Shown: positions 17,181 through 26,361 of the stretch, piece by piece
Layout of the letters: every line of letters begins with the position of its first letter
Position numbering within the stretch: position 1 is the first letter of the stretch
From: Fundidesulfovibrio putealis DSM 16056
Lineage (GTDB): Bacteria > Desulfobacterota > Desulfovibrionia > Desulfovibrionales > Desulfovibrionaceae
Assembly: GCF_000429325.1 (NCBI RefSeq)
Contig: NZ_AUBQ01000006.1
Coordinates: 264,321-328,320 of the forward strand
Length of the DNA: 64,000 nt
Reading direction: 5' to 3'
Notes under the pieces: generated by a model
Seen by the model: only the letters and a program-made list of their open reading frames with translations
Database searches by the model: none
Told to the model about the DNA's origin: nothing
Position numbers and translations under genes: made by a program

Positions 17181-17270
17181 TCGCTCATCGATTGGGATCG
17201 ACGGCAAGGCCAAGCGCCGGTAACGACGCCAGTACTGTTGACCTTGCCCGAAAGAGCTACTCCCCTTCAG
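17172..17270 (-). ncRNA. yybP-ykoY manganese riboswitch aptamer
   Basis: The minus-strand leader shows the class hallmarks in order: P1 5' strand CTGAAGG at 17270-17264, the conserved GGGGAGTAG at 17266-17258, GTCAACAGTACTGG at 17242-17229 and GAGCGAGACCTTCAG at 17186-17172, which closes P1. These elements correspond to the loops that bind Mn2+ in characterised members. The P1 3' strand is reused by the terminator at 17142-17180, so ligand binding should prevent termination, making it an ON switch. A promoter lies directly upstream. Confidence 0.9.
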
Positions 17271-17277
17271 TTCTGTA

Positions 17278-17307
17278 ATGAAGATCATTTCCTTCAGGGG
17301 ATGTCAA
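17278..17307 (-). promoter_or_regulatory. Candidate promoter of the riboswitch transcript
   Basis: A perfect -35 TTGACA (17307-17302), 18-base spacer and a weak -10 CTTCAT (17283-17278). The predicted start near 17271 coincides with the first base of the aptamer. Upstream to 17665 I see no gene or other feature. Confidence 0.55.
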
Positions 17308-17665
17308 GCACTTCAGGAGAAGCCTTCGACGTCGCGGTTGCCCGGTGCTGTGTGCCTGAAGAGCCAGAATGTGTTTTCCAGGATATACAGAGTAAATTCA
17401 GTGTGTTGCCCTTGTGGTGCCTGGACGATTATTCGGAGAACGCCGTGCTCGGGGCCCGGGCAGATGCCTGGGGCAGGGCAGAAGCGCGGTTCGAAATCAC
17501 GGGCAACCGGTCAGGAAAATGAAAGAGGGTGCCATGCCATGACCTTCATTCCTCGATTCCAGAATCGCGTCTTGGAACAACGTGAATATGGTCATCGACA
17601 ATAATATGAGTGTTTATTATGGCTTAGCTGCACAGATTGTATGCGTGTATTCTGAAGACGGGACA

Positions 17666-18103
17666 CTAGTTCGCATCCGCCCGGAACATACCGAACAGCG
17701 AGGTGGCCAGGACCTTCATTTCATGCAGGTACAGCTTGAACTTGCTGGAGAAGCCCGCGAGGGTCTCGCCGTCCTTCAGCCGTTCGCCTGTCGCCCAGAC
17801 ATTGTACATCTGCATCCTGCCTTTCGACACATAGAAAACGGTCCCCCGTTCCACATGCCGGGAGAACCGTTTGTCGATGCACACGGTCACTTCGCCCTGA
17901 CGCTGACCGTCCCATTCTGACTGTACGACTTCGCCGACCAGACTCGTGTCCAGGTACACCTCCGTGGGGATGTCCTTCACGCCCGGATCGAAGAATACAG
18001 TGTACGGAGCGCACTGTTTTACGGTCGATGCCCGGCAGCTTTCCTGAAATAAGAACCCGTCCAGGATGAGCAGGAAAAACAAACAGAAGACAGAAACCAC
18101 CAT
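17666..18103 (-). CDS. Membrane-anchored protein with a single MCE-like domain
   Basis: A 145-residue protein with one N-terminal membrane helix (residues 4-20) and a periplasmic part. The stretch YTVFFDPGVKDIPTEVYLD and LVGEVVQSE resembles the beginning of an MCE/MlaD domain, where a Gly-Leu/Val turn is followed by a hydrophobic V-x-L-x-G-x-x-V-G-x-V pattern. MCE proteins bind lipids for transport between membranes, but no permease or ATPase partner is encoded beside it. GGGAG precedes the ATG at 18103. The domain call is by eye and moderate. Confidence 0.6.
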   Translation of the reverse strand: MVVSVFCLFFLLILDGFLFQESCRASTVKQCAPYTVFFDPGVKDIPTEVYLDTSLVGEVVQSEWDGQRQGEVTVCIDKRFSRHVERGTVFYVSKGRMQMYNVWATGERLKDGETLAGFSSKFKLYLHEMKVLATSLFGMFRADAN

Positions 18104-18623
18104 CGTACAACTCCCTCATGGAACATGTGCGCTCCGGCAGGATGGCGCGCCGTGGCCATGACCCGCAGGAGAAAGCCGCCCGGAACCGAACACGCCGGAA
18201 CCGTCACGTGATATGGGAACTAAGCACAGGCTTTACGCAGACACATAGTGAATTCTTGTTCAGGATAGATTTGCGGTGACCTGAGCAGCCGATGTCGTGG
18301 GAAATGCCACCGGCTTCTCAGGACGCGGGGACGCATGAGTATCTTCTGTGCCAGGTCGCCTGTGGCCTCCCTGGTGCGCATGAGACGCGCTTGGAGGAGG
18401 GCTTGTCGGCGAATCGGTATGGATGCGACGGGCAGCAGGATGCATGCGGCCCAAAGCCATCGTGAGCCAGGGCATGAGCGGGATCTCCGGAGTATCCTCC
18501 GGCGAGATGGGTTGGGAGTGGGTCGGGCCAGCGGCGGATGCAGGCCCGACCCACGCGTGGCCTTGGGATTGCTGGTCAGGAATTGAAGGGACTTAACAGA
18601 CTTGCCCGTCCCGGGGCGCCACG
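18104..18623. other. Intergenic region with two hairpins after glpD
   Basis: About 520 bases without a convincing gene. It holds a perfect 12-bp stem at 18518-18554 (GTGGGTCGGGCC with its complement) and a 6-bp one at 18487-18502 (CCGGAG, loop TATC). Neither has a T-tract; the larger one may end or stabilise the glpD message. The promoter of the MCE-like gene must lie in the AT-richer part next to 18250. Confidence 0.45.
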
Positions 18624-20264
18624 CTAGGCCGTCCCGGACCTTCTCCCGTGCTGCCAGGCGTCCAGCAGGGCGCGGGCGTCATCAATTTCCTTTTCGCGGC
18701 GGGCGCCGTCCCAGCCGAGCTCATCGCCCATGATGCGCGCCACTTCCGGCGCGGCCTCCTTGGCGTGCTCCATGTTCAGAAGTCCCAGCGGCAGCCGCCT
18801 GAGCAGGACGTCAGCGACATGGGCGGCCATCTCCAGGCGCACGGCGAAAGCCACTTCCGCACCGATGTAGGGGTGCGCGTGGTGGATGGGCTCCATGAGG
18901 CCGTGGGTGCGGCCTATGGCCAGCACCTTGCCTGCCTCGTCGCCGTAGAGCGCGTGGAGCGATTTGGCCTGCTTCACATCAAGCCCGTGCCGCCGCGCCA
19001 GCTCCTGCCAGCCCAGGGGGACGTAGCCTCTGGAGCCGATAAGGCGCAGGTGGCGCGTGGCGCTCTTGCGGCCGCGTCCGATGCCGGAAGCCGCGCAGGC
19101 CGAGTCCACGGCGTCCTCGGACATGCTGCGGTAGCTGGTCCACTTTCCGCCGGTGATGGTCACCAGGCCCGTGGGGCTCACGTCGATGATGTGGGTGCGG
19201 GCCAGCTCCTGGGTGCTGCACTTGCCCGGTGCGAACACCAGGGGGCGCAGGCCGTTCCACACCGCCAGCACGTCCTTGCGGGTGACGGGCTCGTGCAGAT
19301 ATTTGCAGGCATAGCGCAGGAGGTAGTCCACGTCCTGTTCCGACGGGGCGGGATCGCGTTCCACCACTGCGGGCTCGTCCGTTGTGCCGAACAGCACGTG
19401 CCCCATCCAGGGGATCATGAACAGCACGCGTCCGTCCTCGGTGCTGGGGATCATGAGCGACATGTCCTGGGGGGTGAACCGGGCGTCCAGCAAAATGTGG
19501 ATGCCGGAGCTGACCCTCAGCATGTCCCCGGCCCGGGGATCGTCCATGCGGCGTACCGCGTCGGCGAAGGGGCCGGTGGCGTTGACCACGCACTTGGCGC
19601 GGATGGTCCACTCCTCTCCGGTGAGCCGGTCGCGTACCAGCGCCCCCCGGACGCGGCCATCGATCTTGACCAGCTCCAGCACCTCAACATGGTTCAGGCA
19701 GGCGGCCCCGTGGGCGTTGGCGGTGCGGGCCAGGGACACGGTCATGCGGGCGTCGTTGAACTGGCCGTCGTAATAGATGACGGCGGCCACGTAGCCTTCC
19801 AGGTCCAGCTGCGGGAAGAGCTTCTTGGCGGTCCGGCGGCTCACCAGCCTGCTGCGCCCAAGCGCCAGCCTCCCGGCAAGCAGGTCGTAGAGAATCAGGC
19901 CGGCGAAGATGTACAAGGCCTGGAACCATGTGGCCACGGGCGTCATCAGGCGGATGGGGTGGGCCAGGTGCGGCGCGTTCCGGAGCAGGTAGCCGCGCTC
20001 GCGCAGCCCCTCGCGCACCAGGTCGAACTGCTCGCGGTCGAACTTCATGATGGCCTTCTCAAGATAGCGGACGCCCCCGTGGACCAGCTTGGTGCTTTTG
20101 CTGCTGGTGCCTTGTGCGAAGTCGTCGCGCTCCACCAGGGCCACGTCCATTCCCCGGGTGGCGGCGTCCAGCGCCACCCCGCAACCGGTGGCTCCGCCGC
20201 CGATTACCAGAATGTCGTACTCGGGGCAGGATTTCAAACGCTCACGCAGTGCTTCCCTGTTCAT
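18624..20264 (-). CDS. glpD: Aerobic-type glycerol-3-phosphate dehydrogenase
   Basis: A 546-residue FAD-dependent enzyme that oxidises sn-glycerol 3-phosphate to dihydroxyacetone phosphate and passes electrons to the quinone pool at the inner membrane. The FAD-binding start DILVIGGGATGCGVALDAA, the segment KSTKLVHGGVRYLE and the late ITGGKWTSYRSM are diagnostic. The ATG at 20264 is preferred to 20276 because AGG stands before it. Glycerol kinase and facilitator genes are not nearby; instead it follows a PhnCDE-type operon with a HAD phosphatase, so the substrate may come from imported phosphoester. Two palindromes upstream suggest repression. Confidence 0.95.
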   Translation of the reverse strand: MNREALRERLKSCPEYDILVIGGGATGCGVALDAATRGMDVALVERDDFAQGTSSKSTKLVHGGVRYLEKAIMKFDREQFDLVREGLRERGYLLRNAPHLAHPIRLMTPVATWFQALYIFAGLILYDLLAGRLALGRSRLVSRRTAKKLFPQLDLEGYVAAVIYYDGQFNDARMTVSLARTANAHGAACLNHVEVLELVKIDGRVRGALVRDRLTGEEWTIRAKCVVNATGPFADAVRRMDDPRAGDMLRVSSGIHILLDARFTPQDMSLMIPSTEDGRVLFMIPWMGHVLFGTTDEPAVVERDPAPSEQDVDYLLRYACKYLHEPVTRKDVLAVWNGLRPLVFAPGKCSTQELARTHIIDVSPTGLVTITGGKWTSYRSMSEDAVDSACAASGIGRGRKSATRHLRLIGSRGYVPLGWQELARRHGLDVKQAKSLHALYGDEAGKVLAIGRTHGLMEPIHHAHPYIGAEVAFAVRLEMAAHVADVLLRRLPLGLLNMEHAKEAAPEVARIMGDELGWDGARREKEIDDARALLDAWQHGRRSGTA

Positions 20265-20310
20265 CTCAAACCTCATTATGGCACAAGCGACGGCTGTTCA
20301 GTGTCGCGTT

Positions 20311-20336
20311 TTGAAAAACATGAACATGCTTTTCAA
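20311..20336. promoter_or_regulatory. Palindrome upstream of glpD (proximal)
   Basis: TTGAAAA and TTTTCAA flank a 12-base centre that itself contains CATGAACATG. It lies 47 bases upstream of the glpD ATG, a usual position for a repressor site overlapping the promoter or start. The E. coli GlpR consensus is not matched. Confidence 0.45.
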
Positions 20337-20349
20337 CAATAAATAAATT

Positions 20350-20396
20350 GTTCTCACGGATTAGGTTCATGAGCCGTATGAACCTGTTTTGAGAAC
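20350..20396. promoter_or_regulatory. Nested palindrome upstream of glpD (distal)
   Basis: Two inverted repeats share almost the same centre: inner AGGTTCAT (20363-20370) with ATGAACCT (20378-20385), and outer GTTCTCA (20350-20356) with TGAGAAC (20390-20396). Such nested symmetry points to a dimeric or tetrameric regulator. The core bases GTTCAT/ATGAAC recur in the proximal palindrome. Confidence 0.5.
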
Positions 20397-21051
20397 GCCA
20401 CACCAGATGATCCGGGCCGTTCCCGCCGGGCAGCCCGGAGGAGGAAGAGCGTCCAGCAGCGGGACGCGGATCCCTCGGCGGGCGCATCGGGAGGACATGG
20501 TATTCACCCCGACGGCCATGGCCAACGCATGTGCTTTTTTGCTTTTTCAAAAGTTCGATGATTCAGGAGAATGAGCGAACTTTGTTGTTTTTTAGATGCA
20601 CTTTGACAGGACAGAAGTCAACTTTTTTGAACAAAAAGGTTGGTGCAATTACATTTGATCCGGGCGGGACAGGCGTGCAGATTCCCGGTCATGATTTTGG
20701 AAGACCGGAAGCGAGGGCATTCACCTGAGGACGCCTGAGCGGACATGGAAGGGAGAGTTGGAACGTGGAGGGAGGCTTGGAAAATCAGTACCTGCCACCA
20801 TCAGGGCAGCGCGATTGAGCGGTACCGGACTGGGATTCTTGCGGATTCCAATGGGCGCAGGGCAGGAGAACAGCCGCCCTGCCATAGCCGAGCGCAAGGG
20901 CTACGCCAGGAGTCGGAATCGTGATGTTCAGGCTTGCCTGCAAGGAGCGCCCGGAGGAATCAGCCCTCGTGGTTCAGGAAGTAGAGGCGGGGACTGGTAG
21001 GCCCTCTGCAAGCAGGAGCCGGGCCGCATTGCGCGCAGGATAAACCCAGGC
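20397..21051. other. Intergenic region between the HAD gene and glpD
   Basis: About 650 bases. A few open frames of 60-80 codons exist but none has a plausible protein sequence or ribosome site. The part from 20520 to 20660 is AT-rich with runs of T. I see no RNA gene. Confidence 0.35.
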
Positions 21052-21843
21052 TCAGCGTGCCAGCAGGGCGGCGGCAAGCTCCGCAAACCCCTCGCCGCCC
21101 CTGGCCCTGGTTACCCAGACGGGCGCGGCCTCAAGCTCGGCCCCGAAGTCCATGACGTTGGCCACGCCTACGGAGTTCGGGAAGAAGGCGAACATGGGGG
21201 CGTCGTTGGGGGAATCCCCGGCGAAGACCACGGACTCCCTGATCTCGTCCAGTTCCTGCCTGAAGACCTCGCGGAAGAAGAGCCGGGTCATGGAAAGCTT
21301 GTCGTACTCGCCGAACCAGCCGTTCACGTGGATGGAGCTTATCTTGGCCTGGGCTCCGGCCTGTTCGAAGATTTGCTTCACGCGCCGGGCCGCGTTCATG
21401 GGGAGGGCGGGCACATCCTCGCAGAAGTCGATGGCCAGATCCGCCTCGCGGTAGGCCTGGTCGGCGGACACGGCCACGCCGGGTACCTCGGCCAGGATGC
21501 GGCGCTCAAGCTCTTTCAGGCGTTTGGCGTCGGCCTGGCGTTGCGGCGCGTCCTTGAAGTAGCGCCGATGCATGCGCCGCGCGGACTCGTCGTAACGGAA
21601 GTAGAAGGCCCCGTTCTCGCCCACCACGCCGTCCACGGGCCACATGCGGGCGATGTGGTCGCACCACCCTGCGGGACGCCCGGTGATGGGCACGACCAGG
21701 AGCCCGGCGGCCCGAAGGTCCTCCAGGGCCTTGTAGGCCGAGGCCGGAAGGCGTCCCTCGCTGGTAAGGGTGTCGTCGATGTCCGTCAGCAGGTAGCGGA
21801 CGCCGCGCCGGACGTCCGCCTGCATATGCTCTATGGGTTTCAT
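21052..21843 (-). CDS. HAD-superfamily (IIB type) phosphatase
   Basis: A 263-residue hydrolase of the Cof/sucrose-phosphatase type. Motif I is LLTDIDDTLTSEG with both catalytic aspartates, motif II lies in VPITGRPAGW and motif IV is FAGDSPNDAPMF. The last gene of the PhnCDE operon, eight bases after the second permease gene. The likely role is dephosphorylation of the imported compound or a derivative of it. ATG 21843 has no clear ribosome site; 21825 is an alternative and translation may depend on coupling. Substrate not predictable from sequence. Confidence 0.85.
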   Translation of the reverse strand: MKPIEHMQADVRRGVRYLLTDIDDTLTSEGRLPASAYKALEDLRAAGLLVVPITGRPAGWCDHIARMWPVDGVVGENGAFYFRYDESARRMHRRYFKDAPQRQADAKRLKELERRILAEVPGVAVSADQAYREADLAIDFCEDVPALPMNAARRVKQIFEQAGAQAKISSIHVNGWFGEYDKLSMTRLFFREVFRQELDEIRESVVFAGDSPNDAPMFAFFPNSVGVANVMDFGAELEAAPVWVTRARGGEGFAELAAALLAR

Positions 21844-21850
21844 GGCCAGA

Positions 21851-22648
21851 CTAGATCAGTTTCTGGCGGATTTTGGTCACGAACACTTCGGCCAGCACCA
21901 CCACGGCAAAGATGCACACCAGCACCAGCGACACCTGGGTCCAGCGGAACATGTTCAGCGCGTCCTCCAGGGAGACGCCGATGCCGCCCGCGCCCACCAG
22001 TCCGATGACCGCCGATTCGCGCACGTTGATGTCCCAGCGGAACAGCGAGATGCCCCAGAAGGCGGGGGCCACCTGCGGCCAGTATCCCTTGATGAGGATG
22101 CTGGTCCAGGGCGCTCCGGCTGCTTTCAGGGCTTCGATGGGACCGGGCTTGATCTCCTCCAGGGCCTCGCCCAGGAGCTTGCCGCAGAAGCCGATGGACC
22201 GAAAGGCGATGGCCATGGTCCCGGCCAGCGCGCCCGGCCCGAACACGGCGACGAACAGGATGGCCCACACCAGGGTGTTCACCGTGCGCGAGGACACCAG
22301 GATGAACTTTGCGATCCAGTTGAGCAGCGGAATCTGCACGATGTTCTTGGCCGCCATGACGCCGACAGGCACGGCCATGATCAGCGCGACGATGGTGCCC
22401 AGGGTGGAGATGTTCAGCGTCTCGATGAGCGCCTTGTGGATGCCCTGCTTGTGGTACGCGCCGAAATCCACGGGCCACATGCGGTTCAGGAGGTCCACCA
22501 CCTGCTTTGGCGCGTCGAAGAGGAAGTCCGGGATGACCTCCACCGTCTTCATGGACACGGCCAGCAGGGCCACCGCCCCCAGGTAGACGGCGAAACGGGC
22601 CAGGCGCTGGGCTCTGGTGAAGCGCTCCCAGTGTCTGTGATCAGTCAT
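21851..22648 (-). CDS. phnE: PhnE-type ABC permease (second copy)
   Basis: A 265-residue inner-membrane permease with about six helices, of the phosphonate transporter family. LEEIKPGPIEALKAAGAPW is the EAA-type loop that contacts the ATPase, and LVGAGGIGVSLEDALNMF the conserved C-terminal part. Start overlaps the first permease gene by 8 bases. Two different PhnE subunits probably form a heterodimer. Confidence 0.9.
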   Translation of the reverse strand: MTDHRHWERFTRAQRLARFAVYLGAVALLAVSMKTVEVIPDFLFDAPKQVVDLLNRMWPVDFGAYHKQGIHKALIETLNISTLGTIVALIMAVPVGVMAAKNIVQIPLLNWIAKFILVSSRTVNTLVWAILFVAVFGPGALAGTMAIAFRSIGFCGKLLGEALEEIKPGPIEALKAAGAPWTSILIKGYWPQVAPAFWGISLFRWDINVRESAVIGLVGAGGIGVSLEDALNMFRWTQVSLVLVCIFAVVVLAEVFVTKIRQKLI

Positions 22649-23429
22649 TGAAGACCGCCTTTATTTTGACCGCCAGATACTCGCCGATCATGATCAGGCC
22701 GATGATGGAGAGCAGGATGGTGCAGAGGAAGTCGTAATCGAAGCGCTGGAACGCCGCGAACAGGGTCCCGCCGATGCCGCCCGCGCCCACCACGCCGATC
22801 ATGGTGGAGTTTCGCAGATTGGAGTCGAACTGGTAGGTGGAAAACCCGATGAAGCGGTTGAACACCTGCGGCAGCACGCCGTAGGTGATCACGCTCATGA
22901 AGGGCGCTCCGGCGGCTTTCATGGCCTCGACCGGCTTGAGGGAAATCTCCTCGATGGCTTCCGCGAACAGCTTGCCCACGAACCCGATGGAAGCGAACAC
23001 CAGGGTCAGGATGCCCGCCAGCGGCCCGAACCCCACCGCCTTGACGAAGAGGATGGCGAAGATGACCGGATGGAAGGACCGGCTGAGCGCGATGATTGCC
23101 CGCGACGGCCAGGTGAGCCAGCCGGGCATCAGGTTGCGCGCGGCGAGAAATCCCAGCGGCAGCGAGAGCAGTATGCCGAAGGCCGAGGATATCACCGCGA
23201 TCTCGACTGTCTCGATGAGGTTGTCCAGCAGCAGGCCCAGCCGTTTCATGCCGGGCGGGAACAGTTCGGACAGGAACTTCGCGCCGGTGCCCAGTCCGAT
23301 GACGAACCGCTCCCAGGTGATCTGCAGCTCGCTCAGTGCGTAAAAGCAATAGACCACGAGCAGCAGCCATCCCAGCCTGGCCCACCAGTTGGGCTTGAAG
23401 GGCGTGCGTATGGCGGCGGTGGCGGTCAT
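22641..23429 (-). CDS. phnE: PhnE-type ABC permease (first copy)
   Basis: A 262-residue permease with an N-terminal cytoplasmic tail and six or so helices. [19 protein letters not shown] is the coupling loop and [19 protein letters not shown] the C-terminal signature of the phosphonate family. Its ATG overlaps the phnC stop by four bases and its end overlaps the second permease. Confidence 0.9.
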   Translation of the reverse strand: MTATAAIRTPFKPNWWARLGWLLLVVYCFYALSELQITWERFVIGLGTGAKFLSELFPPGMKRLGLLLDNLIETVEIAVISSAFGILLSLPLGFLAARNLMPGWLTWPSRAIIALSRSFHPVIFAILFVKAVGFGPLAGILTLVFASIGFVGKLFAEAIEEISLKPVEAMKAAGAPFMSVITYGVLPQVFNRFIGFSTYQFDSNLRNSTMIGVVGAGGIGGTLFAAFQRFDYDFLCTILLSIIGLIMIGEYLAVKIKAVFND

Positions 23430-24220
23430 GCCAGCCAGTCCTCGCCACCGTAGATGGCCTTGAGGTGTTCCACGGTCAGATCCTTGGGCGGCCCGTCAAA
23501 GACCACCACTCCCTGGGATATGCCGATGAGCCTGTCGCAGAAGCGCTTGGCCAGCTCCACGTCGTGGATGTTTATGAGCACGGGGATGTTCCGCTCTCTG
23601 GAGAAGAGGCCCAAAAGCTCCATGATCTCAACGGAGGTCTTGGGGTCCAGGGAGCTGGTGGGCTCATCGGCCATGATGATGTCCGGGTCCTGCATGACGG
23701 CCCTGGCGATGCCCACGCGCTGGCGTTGGCCGCCGGAGAGGCTGTCGGCCCGCTGGTTGTAGAATTCGCCCAGCCCCACGTGGTCGATCAGCTCGAAGGC
23801 GCGGTCGATGTCCGTCTGGGGATACTTCCTGAGCCACGCCTTCAGGGGCGAGATGTAGCCCAGCCTGCCGCACAGCACGTTCTCGATCACCGAGAGGCGC
23901 TCCACCAGGTTGTACTCCTGGAACACCATGCCGATGTGCCGCCGCGCATGGCGCAGGGCGGTGCCGGAAAGGCTGGCGATGTCCTTTCCGCCCACGATGA
24001 TGCTGCCCCCGGTCGGTTCGATGAGCCGGTTGATACAACGCAGGAGCGTGCTCTTTCCAGACCCGGACGGTCCGATGATTCCCAGCGTGGTCGCGCCTTG
24101 CGCCTCGAAGGATATCCCCTTGAGCACGGGCACGCCGCGCTTGTAGGCCTTCTCCAGGTTCGCCACCGACAGGGAACGGGGCCTGGCCCCGTTCCCTCCA
24201 TGATTCTGATTGCTGTTCAT
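23426..24220 (-). CDS. phnC: PhnC-type ABC transporter ATP-binding protein
   Basis: A 264-residue ATPase. Walker A is [10 protein letters not shown], the signature is [14 protein letters not shown] and Walker [30 protein letters not shown] carries the switch histidine. The sequence follows PhnC of phosphonate importers. It starts just after phnD and is coupled to the first permease gene. Confidence 0.93.
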   Translation of the reverse strand: MNSNQNHGGNGARPRSLSVANLEKAYKRGVPVLKGISFEAQGATTLGIIGPSGSGKSTLLRCINRLIEPTGGSIIVGGKDIASLSGTALRHARRHIGMVFQEYNLVERLSVIENVLCGRLGYISPLKAWLRKYPQTDIDRAFELIDHVGLGEFYNQRADSLSGGQRQRVGIARAVMQDPDIIMADEPTSSLDPKTSVEIMELLGLFSRERNIPVLINIHDVELAKRFCDRLIGISQGVVVFDGPPKDLTVEHLKAIYGGEDWLA

Positions 24221-24227
24221 TGAGTAC

Positions 24228-25229
24228 TTATTTCTTTTTGGCGGCCGCTTCTTTTTCCTCTTCCTTCCTCATCCCTTCCTCGGTGTAGGCGATGCCCAGG
24301 GAGTCGTTGATCTCCCGGATGACCGCCCAGTCCTTTTCGTAGGTGACGGGATAGAAGCGGTCGGCGCCGTCGAAGGCTTTCTTCATGGCGTCGTTGAAAC
24401 GGTAGGAGTTGAAGGCGTCCACGATCTTCTTGGCAAGTTCAGGGCAGAGCTGGCTCCAGTAGCCAAAGGAAGAGGTGGGGAACATGGCGCTGCGGTAGAT
24501 CACCCGCAGGGAGTCCTTCTCCACGCGCCCGGCACTGACCATGCGGTCGTACACGTCGGAGGCCACGGCTGCGGCGTCGTAGTCGCCGTGGGCCACGCCC
24601 ATGACGGACTGGTCGTGCTTGCCGGAGTAGACCACGGTGTAGTCCTTGTCGGGGACGAGGCCCAGCTTGGGGAACAGCGCCCTGGGAGCCAGGTTGCCGG
24701 AGTTGGAGGAGGCCGAGGTGTGGGCCAGCTTCTTGCCCTTCAGGTCCTCAAGCTTCTGGTAGGGGCTGTCCTTCTTGACGATGACGATCAGGTTGTAGCC
24801 CTGGAACTTGTCCTCGTAGCCCTTCACGGAGGTGGGCACGTAGCCGGCCAGGTTCACCGCGAAGCAGGTGGGGCCGGTGGAGAAGCCCGCGATGTGCAGG
24901 CGGCCTGAGCGCATGGCCTCGACCTCGGCGGCGTTGGACTGCACGGAGTAGTACACCACCTTCTTGCCGGTGGCCTTGGAGAGATATTCCTGGAAGTCGG
25001 TGAAGAGGTCCTTGTAGACGGCGGGGTCCTCAACAGGGGTGTAAGTGAAGACGAGCGTGCCGGGGTCCTGGCATTTGCCGGCCTTGGGGGCGTCGGCGAC
25101 CAGGTCCTTGTTCTCGTCGCAGTACGCCTTGTCCAGCGCGCCGAGGTTCTTGCAGTCGGTCTGCGCGAAGGCGGCGGAGACAGACAGCGACAGGGCAAGC
25201 AAAGTCAGCATGACGAAACGTGTGAGCAT
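24228..25229 (-). CDS. phnD: PhnD-type periplasmic binding protein
   Basis: A 333-residue exported protein: signal peptide ending SVSAAFAQ, then a PhnD-type fold. Key parts are [34 protein letters not shown] (ligand-lobe region) and [16 protein letters not shown] [15 protein letters not shown], the usual Ser-rich anion site of this family. Two cysteines near the mature N-terminus may pair. The C-terminus ends in a Lys/Glu-rich tail. GAGGAGG precedes the ATG. The bound ligand could be a phosphonate, phosphite or phosphate ester. Confidence 0.92.
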   Translation of the reverse strand: MLTRFVMLTLLALSLSVSAAFAQTDCKNLGALDKAYCDENKDLVADAPKAGKCQDPGTLVFTYTPVEDPAVYKDLFTDFQEYLSKATGKKVVYYSVQSNAAEVEAMRSGRLHIAGFSTGPTCFAVNLAGYVPTSVKGYEDKFQGYNLIVIVKKDSPYQKLEDLKGKKLAHTSASSNSGNLAPRALFPKLGLVPDKDYTVVYSGKHDQSVMGVAHGDYDAAAVASDVYDRMVSAGRVEKDSLRVIYRSAMFPTSSFGYWSQLCPELAKKIVDAFNSYRFNDAMKKAFDGADRFYPVTYEKDWAVIREINDSLGIAYTEEGMRKEEEKEAAAKKK

Positions 25230-25247
25230 GAACAGTCCTCCTCGTTT

Positions 25248-25280
25248 GTAACGTTACCTGTTCAGATCGCCTTGAGGCGA
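25248..25280. promoter_or_regulatory. Two small palindromes in the phnD leader
   Basis: GTAACGTTAC at 25248-25257 and TCGCCT-TG-AGGCGA at 25267-25280, between the SorC regulator and the phnD ribosome site. They are plausible operator sites for the neighbouring regulator. A 7-bp hairpin (AAGCCCT/AGGGCTT) at 25302-25325 lies further upstream. Confidence 0.4.
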
Positions 25281-25413
25281 CCGTCTCCAACCGTATTCAA
25301 CAAGCCCTTCCGCGAGTCAGGGCTTTCATGCGACCAGAAACCGACCGAAAAAACGTCTACACCTTGGACACTCTTCACAGCAACGACCGAAACCATCCCG
25401 TTTCCGGAAAGGT

Positions 25414-26361
25414 TCATTGCAACAGCAGGTTCTCCGCAGTGGTCATGTCCGTCACGAAAACGTGCACGTAGCCGCGCTCCAGCACGGCCCGCAGGATGCG
25501 CAGCTTGGCCAGCCCCCCCGAGGCGAGGACGATGTGCGGGACCTTGCAGAGCCCCTCGAAGTCCGGCGACATGCTGCACGAGTTGACCAGATGGTCGACC
25601 ACTTCGCCGTTGGCGTCCAGGAAACGGCCAAAAAATTCCCCCACGGCCCCGACCTTGGCCAGCTCCGCGCGCTGCTCGAGCGTGACCGCACCGAGCGCGA
25701 TGTTGGTGGCCTGTGCGGAGAGGTCGCCAACGGCAGTGAGGATCATGTCCACCTGGAGGGCCTCCTTGTAGAAGGTCCGGAACAGCTCCTGGCTGGCGAT
25801 GGTGTCGCGCACGTGGGGCGAGGAGACGAACATGGGGGCGGCGAGATGGTTGCAGACCTCGGCCTGGAGCTGGCGGGCGAACATGGCGGTCGAATCGAAC
25901 GGGTTCACGGGGCTTTTGGGAACGCCGCCGTAGAGCGAGGTGATGGAGAGGTCCCGGAAGTTGCGGACCACGATTCCGGTGATGGCCGCGCGCATGGTCT
26001 TGCCCCAGCCCACGCCCAGAGACTGCCCGTCCTGGAGGGTGGTGGAGACGTACTCCCCGGCGGGGCGGCCTATGGTCTGGTACAGGCTGTCGCCGCCCTT
26101 TTCGGGGGTGGGGAGCACAATGGCGCGCGCCAGCCCGAATTCGCGCACCAGCCTGCCTTCCAGGTCCACGCACTCCCGGAACGCAGTGTTGATGACCACC
26201 CGGATGAGCCCCTTCTCCTTGCCGGATTGCAGGAGCCTGTTCACCTTGAGACGGGTAATGCCCAACCGCTCGCCGATCTCGGCCTGCGTCAGGTCTTCGT
26301 TGAAATAGAGCCAGGCTACCCGAGAGAGGAGCTGGTCTTCATTTTCGTCGGCCTGTCCCAA
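25414..26361 (-). CDS. SorC/DeoR-like transcriptional regulator
   Basis: A 315-residue regulator. The N-terminal helix-turn-helix is LTQAEIGERLGITRLKVNRL and the rest is the SorC sugar-phosphate-binding domain (LGVGWGKTMRAAI, then MILTAVGDLSAQATN and HIVLASGGLAKL). SorC-type regulators answer to phosphorylated sugars or triose derivatives, which fits an operon importing a phosphoester and the nearby glpD. A GTG at 26382 opens the frame, but TTG at 26361 has GGAG seven bases upstream and is the likelier start. Transcribed in the same direction as phnD with a 184-base gap. Confidence 0.88.
   Translation of the reverse strand: MGQADENEDQLLSRVAWLYFNEDLTQAEIGERLGITRLKVNRLLQSGKEKGLIRVVINTAFRECVDLEGRLVREFGLARAIVLPTPEKGGDSLYQTIGRPAGEYVSTTLQDGQSLGVGWGKTMRAAITGIVVRNFRDLSITSLYGGVPKSPVNPFDSTAMFARQLQAEVCNHLAAPMFVSSPHVRDTIASQELFRTFYKEALQVDMILTAVGDLSAQATNIALGAVTLEQRAELAKVGAVGEFFGRFLDANGEVVDHLVNSCSMSPDFEGLCKVPHIVLASGGLAKLRILRAVLERGYVHVFVTDMTTAENLLLQ

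Noticed and set aside
17169..17604. Plus-strand frames of 108-117 codons across the riboswitch
   Set aside because: The structured leader on the minus strand explains conservation there; the frames have no domain or ribosome site.
20758..21000. 80-codon plus-strand frame upstream of the HAD gene
   Set aside because: Low-complexity, Gly/Arg-rich sequence without a start site.
25262..26173. 303-codon minus-strand frame overlapping the SorC regulator
   Set aside because: Out-of-frame shadow; the SorC frame has the helix-turn-helix and effector domain.
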